A DNA stretch of 64,000 nt from Chromohalobacter sp. 11-W (GTDB lineage Bacteria > Pseudomonadota > Gammaproteobacteria > Pseudomonadales > Halomonadaceae): the NCBI RefSeq assembly GCF_029889905.1, contig NZ_JARANZ010000012.1:42687-106686 (forward strand), in the 5' to 3' direction. Below, piece after piece: positions 17,678-26,405 of this stretch (position 1 is its first letter; each line of letters begins with the position of its first letter). Under the pieces are notes generated by a model. The model had not been told where the DNA came from and did not search any database. It worked only from the letters and a program-made list of their open reading frames with translations. The position numbers were made by a program, and so were the translations under genes.

Positions 17678-17692
17678 GCAAGCGGAGTGCCA
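17678..17692 (-). promoter_or_regulatory. Sigma-54 promoter of hmp
   Basis: On the minus strand the sequence reads TGGCAC-N5-TTGC, the full consensus -24/-12 element. The predicted transcription start lies near 17666 and the hmp ATG at 17633. The divergent gene encodes a sigma-54 activator, which supports the call. Confidence 0.85.
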
Positions 17693-17823
17693 ACTCGGCT
17701 CGTTTCACCGTGCCCGCGACATTGTGCCACGCGCCTACCTGCGAGGCCGCGCGGTTGCCGCTTTATAGAAACGTCAGGGCACCGCCCGGCATATGACGAG
17801 CCCTTGCCCTCGCCACCATGACT

Positions 17824-17858
17824 GTCAAAATAACACCCAAACAACGTGTCGATATGAC
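17824..17858. promoter_or_regulatory. Two NorR-type enhancer sites
   Basis: Two copies of GT-N7-AC occur: GTCAAAATAAC at 17824-17834 and GTCGATATGAC at 17848-17858, centres 24 bases apart. They match the GTCA-N3-TGAC NorR consensus with one mismatch each. They lie about 135-180 bases upstream of the hmp sigma-54 promoter and 26-60 bases upstream of norR, fitting activation of hmp and possible autoregulation. The usual third copy was not found. Confidence 0.65.
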
Positions 17859-17883
17859 AATCGGCTCGGAAAAGGATGTATAA

Positions 17884-19452
17884 ATGACCGTCTTTTTGCA
17901 TACCTTGCGCGACCTGCTCGCCGACCTCAGCGTCGGGCGTGGCAGCGACGCTCTGCCCGAGCGCTGGGCACGGCTGCTCGCTGCGCTGGTCGGCGATTAC
18001 CCCGCCGATGCCAGTACGCTGATGGTCGCCCATGACGACGGCTTGCAGCCCGTCGCCGTGCTGGGCCTCGACGACGAAGTTCGTGGGCGTCGCTTCAGCC
18101 TAGCCGCACACCCGCGTCTGGCCGCGATCGCCGCGCATCCCGGCGTATGCCGTTTCCCGCTCGACTCGCCGTTGCCCGACCCCTTCGATGGCCTGCTCGA
18201 CGACACCTTGAGCCATGTACATGACTGCATGGGCGTCGCCCTGCGCGATGGCGACCGACTGCTCGGCATGCTGACGCTGGATGCACTGACGCCCGGCTGC
18301 CTGGCCGCCATCGACGATGACGACCTGTTGGCCGCGGCGGGCCTGCTAGCGACCTGCCTGCGTCTCGCGCAGCAACTCAGCGATACCCGTTCGCGCCTCA
18401 ATCAGGCGCTCGACCAGCACTTCCCCGATCAGGACGCACCGCGTAATAGCACGCCCGATTGGCAGAGCCCCGCCATGCGCCGGTTGGAGGAAAGTCTCGC
18501 CCTGGTGGCGCCCACCGACATGAGCGTGCTGCTGCATGGCGAGACCGGCGTCGGCAAGGAGCGTATCGCCCGCCGCGTGCATGCGCTTTCCGCACGCAGC
18601 CAGGGGCCACTGGTGCGTGTCAATTGCGCTGCCCTGCCCGAGTCACTGATCGAAAGTGAACTCTTCGGCCATCGACGCGGCGCGTTTTCCGGCGCCGTCC
18701 GCGATCATCGCGGCCATTTCGCCATGGCCCATGAGGGTACGCTGATGCTCGATGAAATCGGCGAGTTGCCGTTGACCATGCAACCCAAGCTATTGCGCGT
18801 GCTGCAGGAAGGCGAGATTCAGCCACTGGGCAGCGAGACCTCGCAGCGCATCAACGTGCGCCTGGTCGCGGTCACCAACCGCGACCTGAGCCAGGAAGTC
18901 GCCGCCGGGCGTTTCCGTGAAGACCTCTACCACCGCTTGAGCGTCTTCCCCTTGCAGGTGCCGCCCCTGCGCGAACGGCGCGAGGACGTGCCACTACTGG
19001 CCGGCCGTTTTCTGGAGGACAACCGCGTTCGCCTGGGGCTCGCTAACCTGCGCCTCGACCTTGCAGCCGAACACGCTCTGCTGGCCTGGCCATGGCCGGG
19101 GAACATCCGCGAACTGGAACACACCCTGGGGCGCGCCGCGCTACGCGCCTTCGGCGAACAGTCACCTCGCGGGCAGAGCGCACGTCGCGACGCCGTGGTG
19201 CGCATCGCCGCGCACCACTTGGAACTGCCGACGCTGCCCACCGACGATCTCAAGCCTCCCGAACCCTCAGCACCCGAGGCCCACCGCGCGCCCCTCACCC
19301 CGCTCCGTGAAGCCGTCGAGGCCTTCCAGCGCCAGCATATCGCCCACGCACTGGAGGCGCATGACGGCAACTGGGCTGCCACCGCGCGAACGCTGCAGAC
19401 AGACGGCGGTAACCTGCACCGCCTGGGCAAACGCCTGGGACTCAAGCCTTAA
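17884..19452 (+). CDS. norR: NO-responsive sigma-54 activator NorR
   Basis: A 522-residue regulator: N-terminal GAF domain (about 20-170) that in NorR holds a mononuclear iron for NO sensing; AAA+ sigma-54 interaction domain (about 190-425) with Walker A GETGVGKE and Walker B TLMLDEIGEL; and a C-terminal Fis-type HTH (NWAATARTLQTDGGNLHRLGKRLG). The sigma-54 contact loop reads GAFSGA instead of the usual GAFTGA. ATG 17884 has AAGGA at 17872-17876. Divergence from hmp and the sites at 17824-17858 define the target. It ends 37 bases from the convergent pgaD stop, with no terminator visible. Confidence 0.93.
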   Translation: MTVFLHTLRDLLADLSVGRGSDALPERWARLLAALVGDYPADASTLMVAHDDGLQPVAVLGLDDEVRGRRFSLAAHPRLAAIAAHPGVCRFPLDSPLPDPFDGLLDDTLSHVHDCMGVALRDGDRLLGMLTLDALTPGCLAAIDDDDLLAAAGLLATCLRLAQQLSDTRSRLNQALDQHFPDQDAPRNSTPDWQSPAMRRLEESLALVAPTDMSVLLHGETGVGKERIARRVHALSARSQGPLVRVNCAALPESLIESELFGHRRGAFSGAVRDHRGHFAMAHEGTLMLDEIGELPLTMQPKLLRVLQEGEIQPLGSETSQRINVRLVAVTNRDLSQEVAAGRFREDLYHRLSVFPLQVPPLRERREDVPLLAGRFLEDNRVRLGLANLRLDLAAEHALLAWPWPGNIRELEHTLGRAALRAFGEQSPRGQSARRDAVVRIAAHHLELPTLPTDDLKPPEPSAPEAHRAPLTPLREAVEAFQRQHIAHALEAHDGNWAATARTLQTDGGNLHRLGKRLGLKP

Positions 19453-19489
19453 GCGGCACGCTCGGCATCTGCCTCAACCGCGCGTCCTC

Positions 19490-19957
19490 TCACAGCGTCG
19501 ATGCCGTCTCGATGCCGACGATGTGGCCCCGCGCATCATGGCGCAGTGTCGTCACGCGACTGCGCTGAAGGTCCTCGACCTGCGCCTCGCTCACCCCGAA
19601 AGAGACCGCCAGGCGCTCAGTGGTCAGCGGGGATGGTGGGCGGCGACGATCGGCATGCCGAAAGCGGCGATAGTTGTAGAAGGCCCATATCAGCAACGCC
19701 ATTCCCGCCAGCACGACAGTCACGGCATAAACTGTCAGCGAAGCCCAACTGTGCTCGTGGCTGTCGATCACATAGGACTGAAAACGCTCGCTCCCGAAGG
19801 CCCATCCCAACAGGGTCGACAACGGTAGGAACAGGTAAAGCCACAGCATCCACCCCACCCCCGAGAGTAGCGCGAACACACTCCGCTGACGGCGCGACTG
19901 CAAGTCGGGACGATGGATGATCTCAGGCAACTCGAGCGCCGCAGTATCGTCTCGCAT
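19490..19957 (-). CDS. pgaD: PNAG synthase subunit PgaD
   Basis: A 155-residue inner-membrane protein with two helices (about residues 30-55 and 72-98) and a cytoplasmic C-terminal part. In E. coli PgaD pairs with PgaC and the pair needs c-di-GMP for activity. The N-terminal DLQSRRQRSVFALLSGVGWMLWLYLFLPL block has the family form. It starts one base after the pgaC stop and is the last gene of pgaABCD. Sequence similarity in this family is low, so operon position carries much of the weight. Confidence 0.85.
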   Translation of the reverse strand: MRDDTAALELPEIIHRPDLQSRRQRSVFALLSGVGWMLWLYLFLPLSTLLGWAFGSERFQSYVIDSHEHSWASLTVYAVTVVLAGMALLIWAFYNYRRFRHADRRRPPSPLTTERLAVSFGVSEAQVEDLQRSRVTTLRHDARGHIVGIETASTL

Positions 19958-19958
19958 G

Positions 19959-21257
19959 TCATGCGTCCTTATCGGTTTGGATGCCGCGATCGGGACTCTG
20001 CCAACGTGCCCGCCGACAGGGTGAGGCCAGAAGGGTCTTGGGCACCGCGACCACGGCGGTGAGGGTCGACAGCGTCCAGTAGAGCAAGGGGTACCAGATC
20101 ACCCAGAAGTAATGACGCAGGAAGCCCATGCGTTCGTAGCGTTGGTCGATGTAGAGACTGACCAGAAACTGGATCAAGCATGTCGCCCCCAGCAGCAAAC
20201 CATTCCATTGGGGCAACAACGTGTCCACCCGCCACTGCTGCGGCAGGGGCACAAACGGCCCCAAGCAAAACAACACGGCAATCGCCAGCATCACATAGGC
20301 CCAGATCAAACTGGTGAAGTACTCGATTGCCACGCCCCAGAAACGCCGTTGGCGCCAGGCAAACAAGCCTCGACCATAACGCAGCATCACCTCGACGCCG
20401 CCCTGGGCCCAACGCAGCCGTTGCTGCCACAGGCCTTTCAGAGTTTCCGGCATATAGATGTAGCAGAGCGCCTCGGGCTCGAAACGAATGTCCCAGTGGT
20501 CCAACTGCAGGCGCCACGAGACATCGATATCCTCCGTTACCATATCGGCACGCCAATAGCCCACGCTATCCAACGCGGCCCGATTGAAGCCCGTGATGAC
20601 CCCGGAGACGGTAAAAATACGCCCATAAGTACGCTGGGCACGCTTGATCAGACCGATGATCGAGGAAAACTCGCCGACCTGGATCTTTCCCAGTAGCGTC
20701 GAGCGATTGAGGATGCGCGGATTGCCACTTACAGCGCCCACGCGCGGCCCTCCCGTTAGATGGCGCATCATCCAATAGACGGCATGAGGATGTATCAAGG
20801 CATCGCCATCGATAGTCACCAGATAGTCGCTGCCTGCCGCGAGCGTCCCGGCCTTCAGCGCCACGGCCTTGCCCTGGTTGGCGCCGAAATGAATGACCCG
20901 CAGGCGTTCGTTGTTTTCCGCCAGTCGGTCAAGAATGGCGCCCGTGTCATCGTGACTACCGTCATTGACGGCGATGACATCGAAGTGCGGATAACGCGTC
21001 GCCAGCGCATACCGGATCGTCTGCTCGATTTGATCTGCTTCGTCGTGACACGGAATAACGATACTGACGGGTTCCATCTCCGCCCCCGAGCCATCGAAGC
21101 GCGGTTGCTCGGTATGGCCACGTTCGCGGCGCAGATAGAACCACAACCCGCCGATGATCCACATCCAGGCCATGAAGATCGGGTAGTAAAAAGCAAAGCC
21201 GAACATCGTTGCCCGCCAATCGATGGTCAGTATCCAGGAAACGAGTGCATCGATCAT
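19959..21257 (-). CDS. pgaC: Poly-beta-1,6-N-acetylglucosamine synthase PgaC
   Basis: A 432-residue family 2 glycosyltransferase that polymerises UDP-GlcNAc at the inner membrane. Two N-terminal helices (to about residue 45) precede the catalytic domain with VIPCHDEADQIEQT, VTIDGDALIHP, TEDIDVSWRL and the processivity motif QQRLRWAQGG. C-terminal helices follow from about residue 310. The start codon overlaps the pgaB stop by four bases. All catalytic motifs are intact. Confidence 0.95.
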   Translation of the reverse strand: MIDALVSWILTIDWRATMFGFAFYYPIFMAWMWIIGGLWFYLRRERGHTEQPRFDGSGAEMEPVSIVIPCHDEADQIEQTIRYALATRYPHFDVIAVNDGSHDDTGAILDRLAENNERLRVIHFGANQGKAVALKAGTLAAGSDYLVTIDGDALIHPHAVYWMMRHLTGGPRVGAVSGNPRILNRSTLLGKIQVGEFSSIIGLIKRAQRTYGRIFTVSGVITGFNRAALDSVGYWRADMVTEDIDVSWRLQLDHWDIRFEPEALCYIYMPETLKGLWQQRLRWAQGGVEVMLRYGRGLFAWRQRRFWGVAIEYFTSLIWAYVMLAIAVLFCLGPFVPLPQQWRVDTLLPQWNGLLLGATCLIQFLVSLYIDQRYERMGFLRHYFWVIWYPLLYWTLSTLTAVVAVPKTLLASPCRRARWQSPDRGIQTDKDA

Positions 21258-23356
21258 GGCTGGCTCCGGCGGTGGGGAAACTCGTTAAGGCTCATGCCTT
21301 CGAACGTCGGCTGGAACGCTGGCTTGCCGGTAATGAAGTCATCCGGGTAATACGCCAGATTGAGCGCGCCACGACGCACGAGCTGATGCATCCAGTCACG
21401 CAGGCGTTTCGGCGCGATCCACTCCTGGCGCTCCCAATCATAGGTTTGCAACTCGAACACCGTTTTATCGAGGCCACGCGGATAGCGCTGCACCCGGTCC
21501 ACGAGCGTGTCCAACCACTCTTCCGCCGGCTTCTCGGTACCATCCAGATAAGGCATCGCCATCAAGGCGACATCATCGTAATGCTCGAGGAATGGCCCCA
21601 GCGCCTGGGAGAAACGCGCTTCCGCGCTCGGGTCGAGCACAACGCGCGCATAGAGATTGCGCGCTACGCGAAAGCGATTGCTGAGATTGGCGTAGTGTCG
21701 GGCGCCGTCGAGCGCCTGCTCACCGAAATCGATCAACGCCCGAGTCTTGTCACGCGCGCTCAGCTTGCAGTCGGTAATCCGGCGCCCACTATCGGGCCAG
21801 CGAGCCTCGGGGGCACATGCCTGGGCATCTTCATCAGCGGCGAGGTAAGCATCATCGTGAATCAGTACGCCGTCGATACCCGGCGTGCTGCGCGCCAAGT
21901 CCGCGTAGATGTCATGGACGAGCGCTTGCGCCTCGGGACGAAACGGGCTCAGGCGTCGATAGGCACGCTCGGCAACGCGACTGTCACCATCGGCCTCGTG
22001 CACCCGAACCTGCAAGCGACGCTGCCGAGAGGCATCCGGCAGGTCGAAGGCCAGCAAGGGTAGCCAAGCATAAACATCCACCCCGGCACGCGTCTTGAGC
22101 TGCCAGGCGACGCGGTTGAACAGATCGGCCCGCATCGGCAAATGCGCATTGGGGAAGTAAAGCGAAGAGGCGGTGCCATCGCCGTCCGGGTCGGCGAACG
22201 CCTGCAGATAGACCGTGCGCACCTGCATCGCCTTGATACGATCGAGCAGCGCGCTCAGGTTGGCATGCACCTGCTCGGGATCGTCATCGTAGAGCATGTC
22301 GATGTCGACCTGCACGGCACGCTGACTACGCGCCGGCGGGTCGAGCGTCTGCGCGACCTGTGCTTCGATATCCACCGGCGTGGGATTGCCCATGACCAGT
22401 AAGCGCCCGAAGTCAGGCCCCGAGGCCGGCGTCGATAGACGTCGGTCCCCCAGGTTGAAGGTGAAGTCAAAACCCACGTCACGTGCAATCGCCTCGGTTT
22501 CGGCATTGGTGGCGCCATATGGCCAGACTAAGGCCCTCGGACGCACGCCCGTTTTCGACTCGATCACATCGGCACTTTTAACGAGGTCGTCATGAATGCG
22601 CTGGCGATACGCGGCATCGTCTTCATACTCACCGCTCGTCGGGTCATAGTGCCGCGCCAACGCGGCCGGTTCGACGTTGCCCTGAGGATTGGCGCGAATG
22701 CCACGATGCAGGTCGTGGGTGTGAGTGGCGATCTCGACCAAGCCCGAGGCCTGCATTTCACGTACCTGCTCCCAGGTAACGAACCCTGCCTGGCCACGCG
22801 TGGCACCGTTGTACTGGATTTCATCCGCGGCTGCCTCGTCACGCGGGTCGCTCGACGCATTGCCTAGATTGGCCGCCAACTGGGCGGTTTCGCGCGTCGC
22901 GATATTCTCGCCCTTGCGGACCCGCTCGAGCCATCCTGTCTCGACCGCGAAGAGCGCCGGATAGTCGTAGGCCTGCAGCAGCGGGTACACGCGACGATAG
23001 AAGCTTTCCAGGCCATCGTCGAAACTCAGCAGTACGGCATTCGAGGGCAGTGGCCGCTGGCCTTGGCGTGCCGCCTGAATGTCGTCCAACGAGACAGGAT
23101 GCCAGTCATGCGCCAGCATCCAATCGAACCATCCCGCCAGCCGTTCATGGCTGATCGCATAGGGGTCACGCCCCACCGCCGGTTGGGCAGCGTCACGGAC
23201 ATCATGAAACGCGAGCGTCGCGAAATGGCCATCCGGTATGTGCACATTGGCCGAGGCAGAGGGATCCCTCGGGGGCGGCGCAGCCGACGTCTCGGCCAAG
23301 CTGGGGCCGGCTATCAGCAGCCCCAAGAGCAGCAATATTGAGACCAGCGATGGCAT
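21254..23356 (-). CDS. pgaB: PNAG de-N-acetylase/hydrolase PgaB
   Basis: A 700-residue two-domain periplasmic protein. The N-terminal polysaccharide deacetylase domain (about 45-310) has FHDVRD, SFDDGLESFY and IATHTHDLH as metal and catalytic motifs. The C-terminal glycoside hydrolase domain (about 340-680) has DIDMLYDDDPEQ and GVLIHDDAYL with the catalytic Asp. It partly deacetylates PNAG for export. The signal peptide (about residues 1-21, ending SLA) has no lipobox Cys, whereas E. coli PgaB is a lipoprotein. The ATG shares a base with the pgaA stop (TAATG). Confidence 0.93.
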   Translation of the reverse strand: MPSLVSILLLLGLLIAGPSLAETSAAPPPRDPSASANVHIPDGHFATLAFHDVRDAAQPAVGRDPYAISHERLAGWFDWMLAHDWHPVSLDDIQAARQGQRPLPSNAVLLSFDDGLESFYRRVYPLLQAYDYPALFAVETGWLERVRKGENIATRETAQLAANLGNASSDPRDEAAADEIQYNGATRGQAGFVTWEQVREMQASGLVEIATHTHDLHRGIRANPQGNVEPAALARHYDPTSGEYEDDAAYRQRIHDDLVKSADVIESKTGVRPRALVWPYGATNAETEAIARDVGFDFTFNLGDRRLSTPASGPDFGRLLVMGNPTPVDIEAQVAQTLDPPARSQRAVQVDIDMLYDDDPEQVHANLSALLDRIKAMQVRTVYLQAFADPDGDGTASSLYFPNAHLPMRADLFNRVAWQLKTRAGVDVYAWLPLLAFDLPDASRQRRLQVRVHEADGDSRVAERAYRRLSPFRPEAQALVHDIYADLARSTPGIDGVLIHDDAYLAADEDAQACAPEARWPDSGRRITDCKLSARDKTRALIDFGEQALDGARHYANLSNRFRVARNLYARVVLDPSAEARFSQALGPFLEHYDDVALMAMPYLDGTEKPAEEWLDTLVDRVQRYPRGLDKTVFELQTYDWERQEWIAPKRLRDWMHQLVRRGALNLAYYPDDFITGKPAFQPTFEGMSLNEFPHRRSQP

Positions 23357-25569
23357 TACAGCACCCCCTCGAAACCAAACTGCCCATACCAGCGCTTCTC
23401 GCGCTCACCTTCGTATGCATGGCTTTCCCAGCCGATGCCGTAATTAATCGACCAGGTCCGCGTCAGCTGCCAGGTATGGCCATAGGACACCTCGTAACCT
23501 GGCGCACCGCCGTAGCCGCTTTCCCACTCAGATGCCGCACCCAACGATAAATTCTGGGTCAAGGAGCGGTCGTAGCGACGCCAAGTCAACCAGTCATGTT
23601 CAAGCGTAATGCCAGCCATGCGCTGGCCTTCGGGGTTGTAATAATCGGCCTCGACGTCGCGATTGTGTTCGGCCGACAGAGAACCAATCAGCCGGGTCTG
23701 ATGATGAGCGCTGGCCTGAACGCGCTGCGTCAGGTCGACCGCCACATCGCTGCGTAGGTTACCGTCGCTGATATCCAGTGCACTCAGCGTGAGCGTGGCG
23801 TCTCGGGATTCATTCTGGCGCCAGGTCACTTGCGTCTGGTAAAGACGTCCGTCCAGGTCGTCGCGCTCGGCACGCAGTGGCGTCTCGGGCGACTGCGTCT
23901 GCGTGCGTAGCTGGTATTGCCAATGATCGCCCAGCCATTGCGACCAGCCGAGCTCGAGGCCGAGATGATCATTCAGTTGCTCACCGCTCAACGCCGCCCA
24001 CCAGTGTCGACGCAGCCACTGGCGTTCGACGCCCAGGCTCTGGCGGCTATGGCGCTCTGCGCCCTCGTCATAATCGCCCCATTGGTAGGACTGCTCGGCA
24101 TAAATGCGATAGCCTCCCTCGCTCCAGGGCGAGTTCAGGCGCAGTTGGTAATCGCCATCCTGGCTACCATTGACGGCATTACCACCGTGAGAACGGCCAA
24201 AACTCCCCTGCCCCTCGATGGAAAAATGCTGGCGATCCAGCCATTCGAGCCGATTACGTCTCACCGCCGAGTCGCTCGGAAACTGCTCCGCTAGAGCCTC
24301 GCTGGTCGCCTGCCAACGCGGAAACGCTTCGAGATCCTGGGCATTCTCAGCGATATTCAAACGCGTGGCCTTATCGTCCGGCGCGTATGCCTTGGCCAGC
24401 TCGGTCGTCGCTTGCGCTTGACGATACCAGCCGCGGGCACGCTGGGTGGTGGCAAGCGCATTGATGACATCGGTGTTGCGCGGCGCCGCTCGATAAAGCG
24501 TAGTCGCCCTCTCAAGCGCAACCTCTTCATGATTTCTGTACGCCGCGTCACGGACCCGGAGACGATCGATTTCACTACGCTCCCAGTTGGGAACCGGCGA
24601 CGCCGTCTGGTTCTCGCGGTAGCGCCACGTCGGGGTGCGATCATCCAGGCGCGCCAGTTGTTGCTTGGCCCCCTCGTAGTCTTCGCTCTCGATCAGCGCG
24701 TAGTAATATCCCGTCTTGACCGCGAGCGGTGCCGGCGAACCGGCATCGAGCACTTGGCGATAAAGCGCCGCCGCCTTTTCGGGTCTTTGGCGTGCCAGAT
24801 ACGCATCGGCCACCGGCGCCTGGGCATAGGTCGGTAACGTCACCGAGGCCCGACGCAACGATTCGTAATCGTCGATGACATCATCGAAACGCCGCAACTG
24901 GCGTAGCACCACGAGCCGATCGAACCGAGTACGCCGACGCGCCTCACTACCGGCTGCAAAGGCATCAAGGTTAGCATTGAGTTTCTCCAGCGCCGCCGAT
25001 AGCGCGACGTCGTCCTTGGCGTAGCGTTGCCGACGCTGGTGACGCGTTTGCTCGAGAATTCCGTTGTGGATAGCGCCCGTCGCCTTATCCGCCCGAAAGC
25101 GGTCGCTCACCTCCTCTGGCCACTCGGGCTGATGACGTCGCCGCAACCGATCGGCACGCCGATATGCTCCTAAGTTGGAGAGACTGGAAATTTTCGTCTT
25201 GAGCGCCTGGGGGTTGGATGACGCATACGTCAAGACGCGCTCAGCGAGCTGCAGCGCAATACCGGGGTGGCCTTGCTGTCGTTGGCGCTCGGCTATCCCT
25301 GCCAGATCGTCGGCGTTAGGGTGTCCATCAGGCCCCGCACGCACGTCGTCACCATAGGCCGACGCCGGCGCATCAGTAGCCGGCAGTCGACCATCGGGAA
25401 AGCGCGCGTCCGCCTGAGCGGCACCTGTCGGCGCCAAAAGCAGACCCAGCGCGGCGAACCCAGTAAAAGCCACGCCCAAGCGTAGAAAACGATGACAGCC
25501 GGCACGCGCACGTGAGCAGTGGCCTGGATGACCACCCATCCACCGGCCGCCGAAGCGGAGAGATTGCAT
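23356..25569 (-). CDS. pgaA: PNAG outer-membrane export porin PgaA
   Basis: A 737-residue protein with an N-terminal signal region ending GAAQADA, a helical TPR-like superhelix (about 90-440; repeated 'A..LY...L..G' segments) and a C-terminal beta-barrel (about 460-737) rich in alternating aromatic strands such as YRIYAEQSYQWGDY, closing WYGQFGFEGVL. The barrel exports deacetylated PNAG and the TPRs guide it. The signal peptide is unusually long from ATG 25569; ATG 25539 (codon 11) would give a more normal one and neither has a strong ribosome site. It is the first gene of the operon. Confidence 0.92.
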   Translation of the reverse strand: MQSLRFGGRWMGGHPGHCSRARAGCHRFLRLGVAFTGFAALGLLLAPTGAAQADARFPDGRLPATDAPASAYGDDVRAGPDGHPNADDLAGIAERQRQQGHPGIALQLAERVLTYASSNPQALKTKISSLSNLGAYRRADRLRRRHQPEWPEEVSDRFRADKATGAIHNGILEQTRHQRRQRYAKDDVALSAALEKLNANLDAFAAGSEARRRTRFDRLVVLRQLRRFDDVIDDYESLRRASVTLPTYAQAPVADAYLARQRPEKAAALYRQVLDAGSPAPLAVKTGYYYALIESEDYEGAKQQLARLDDRTPTWRYRENQTASPVPNWERSEIDRLRVRDAAYRNHEEVALERATTLYRAAPRNTDVINALATTQRARGWYRQAQATTELAKAYAPDDKATRLNIAENAQDLEAFPRWQATSEALAEQFPSDSAVRRNRLEWLDRQHFSIEGQGSFGRSHGGNAVNGSQDGDYQLRLNSPWSEGGYRIYAEQSYQWGDYDEGAERHSRQSLGVERQWLRRHWWAALSGEQLNDHLGLELGWSQWLGDHWQYQLRTQTQSPETPLRAERDDLDGRLYQTQVTWRQNESRDATLTLSALDISDGNLRSDVAVDLTQRVQASAHHQTRLIGSLSAEHNRDVEADYYNPEGQRMAGITLEHDWLTWRRYDRSLTQNLSLGAASEWESGYGGAPGYEVSYGHTWQLTRTWSINYGIGWESHAYEGEREKRWYGQFGFEGVL

Positions 25570-25684
25570 TATGAGATGACACCACCGTTAGTTCCATTAA
25601 CGAGATGAGGGCTCAAATCCGTTGAGCGGGTGCTGTAGCGACACTGAGGCTAGTAGGGAATATCTCCGTATGCAAACAAGTGTG

Positions 25685-25714
25685 ATGTTATGTGTCTTTG
25701 CGTATCCATGACAA
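25685..25714 (-). promoter_or_regulatory. Candidate pgaABCD promoter
   Basis: On the minus strand TTGTCA (25709-25714) and TAACAT (25685-25690) are 18 bases apart, between the ssb terminator and pgaA. The leader would be about 110 bases. Five of six and four of six consensus matches; nothing else in the gap is better. Confidence 0.35.
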
Positions 25715-25742
25715 TCTGAGAGCCTTTCCTCCAAAGCCGACA

Positions 25743-25767
25743 TAAAAAAGCCCCGTTAAACGGGGCT
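25743..25767 (-). terminator. Terminator downstream of ssb
   Basis: AGCCCCG at 25749-25755 pairs with CGGGGCT at 25761-25767; read on the minus strand the stem is followed by six T. It lies 36 bases after the ssb stop and shields the pga operon. Confidence 0.88.
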
Positions 25768-25802
25768 CTACAAGCGTCTATCGACTTATCACGTCGGCAA
25801 CG

Positions 25803-26372
25803 CTAGAACGGGATCTCGTCGTCGAAGTCATCGAAGTTGCCGGGATTGGGAGCACCGTAATTACCTTGCTGGCCACCCTGCTGGGGCGGCTGTTGCTGAG
25901 GTGCCTGCTGCTGCGGGGGCGGGCCGCCTTGTGGCTGGCCGTAGCCACCGCCCTGCTGCGCCGCAGCGCCTTGCCCCATGCCTTGCTGAGGCGCATTTTG
26001 CGGGGGTTGGGCATAGTCGCCGCCACCCTGGCCGCTACGCGAGTCCAGCATCTGCATGTCGTTGGCGACGATCTCGGTGGAATACCGATCCTGACCGTCC
26101 TGGCCCTGCCACTTACGCGTCTGCAGGCGGCCTTCGACATAAATACGCGAGCCTTTCTTCACGTACTGCTGGGCGATTTCCGCCAGCTTGTTGAACATCA
26201 CCACCGTATGCCATTCGGTACGCTCCTGGCGCTGACCGCTCTGACGGTCGGTCCAGGTATCGGTGGTCGCGATGCGTAGATTGCACACCGGATTACCGGA
26301 AGGTAAAAAGCGGACTTCCGGGTCCTGACCGAGATTGCCGATCAGGATGACCTTGTTCACGCCGCGCGCCAT
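25803..26372 (-). CDS. ssb: Single-stranded DNA-binding protein
   Basis: A 189-residue SSB. The OB-fold (1-112) begins [20 protein letters not shown] and contains [21 protein letters not shown] glycine/glutamine-rich linker (about 115-180) leads to the acidic tip DFDDEIPF that recruits repair and replication proteins. ATG 26372 has AAGGAG seven bases upstream. It follows the MFS gene by 33 bases on the same strand. ssb next to uvrA is a common gammaproteobacterial layout, here with the transporter gene between. Confidence 0.97.
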   Translation of the reverse strand: MARGVNKVILIGNLGQDPEVRFLPSGNPVCNLRIATTDTWTDRQSGQRQERTEWHTVVMFNKLAEIAQQYVKKGSRIYVEGRLQTRKWQGQDGQDRYSTEIVANDMQMLDSRSGQGGGDYAQPPQNAPQQGMGQGAAAQQGGGYGQPQGGPPPQQQAPQQQPPQQGGQQGNYGAPNPGNFDDFDDEIPF

Positions 26373-26405
26373 GTGAGTCTCCTTGAAATAGTCCCGCGCC
26401 CGTAA

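Noticed and set aside
17311..18033. A minus-strand 240-codon frame spanning hmp and the hmp/norR gap
   Set aside because: It crosses the sigma-54 promoter and NorR sites and overlaps two well-supported genes in other frames.
25869..26010. Repeated CAG/GGC-rich tract as a tandem repeat or mobile element
   Set aside because: It encodes the Gly/Gln/Pro-rich linker of SSB, which is normally low-complexity.
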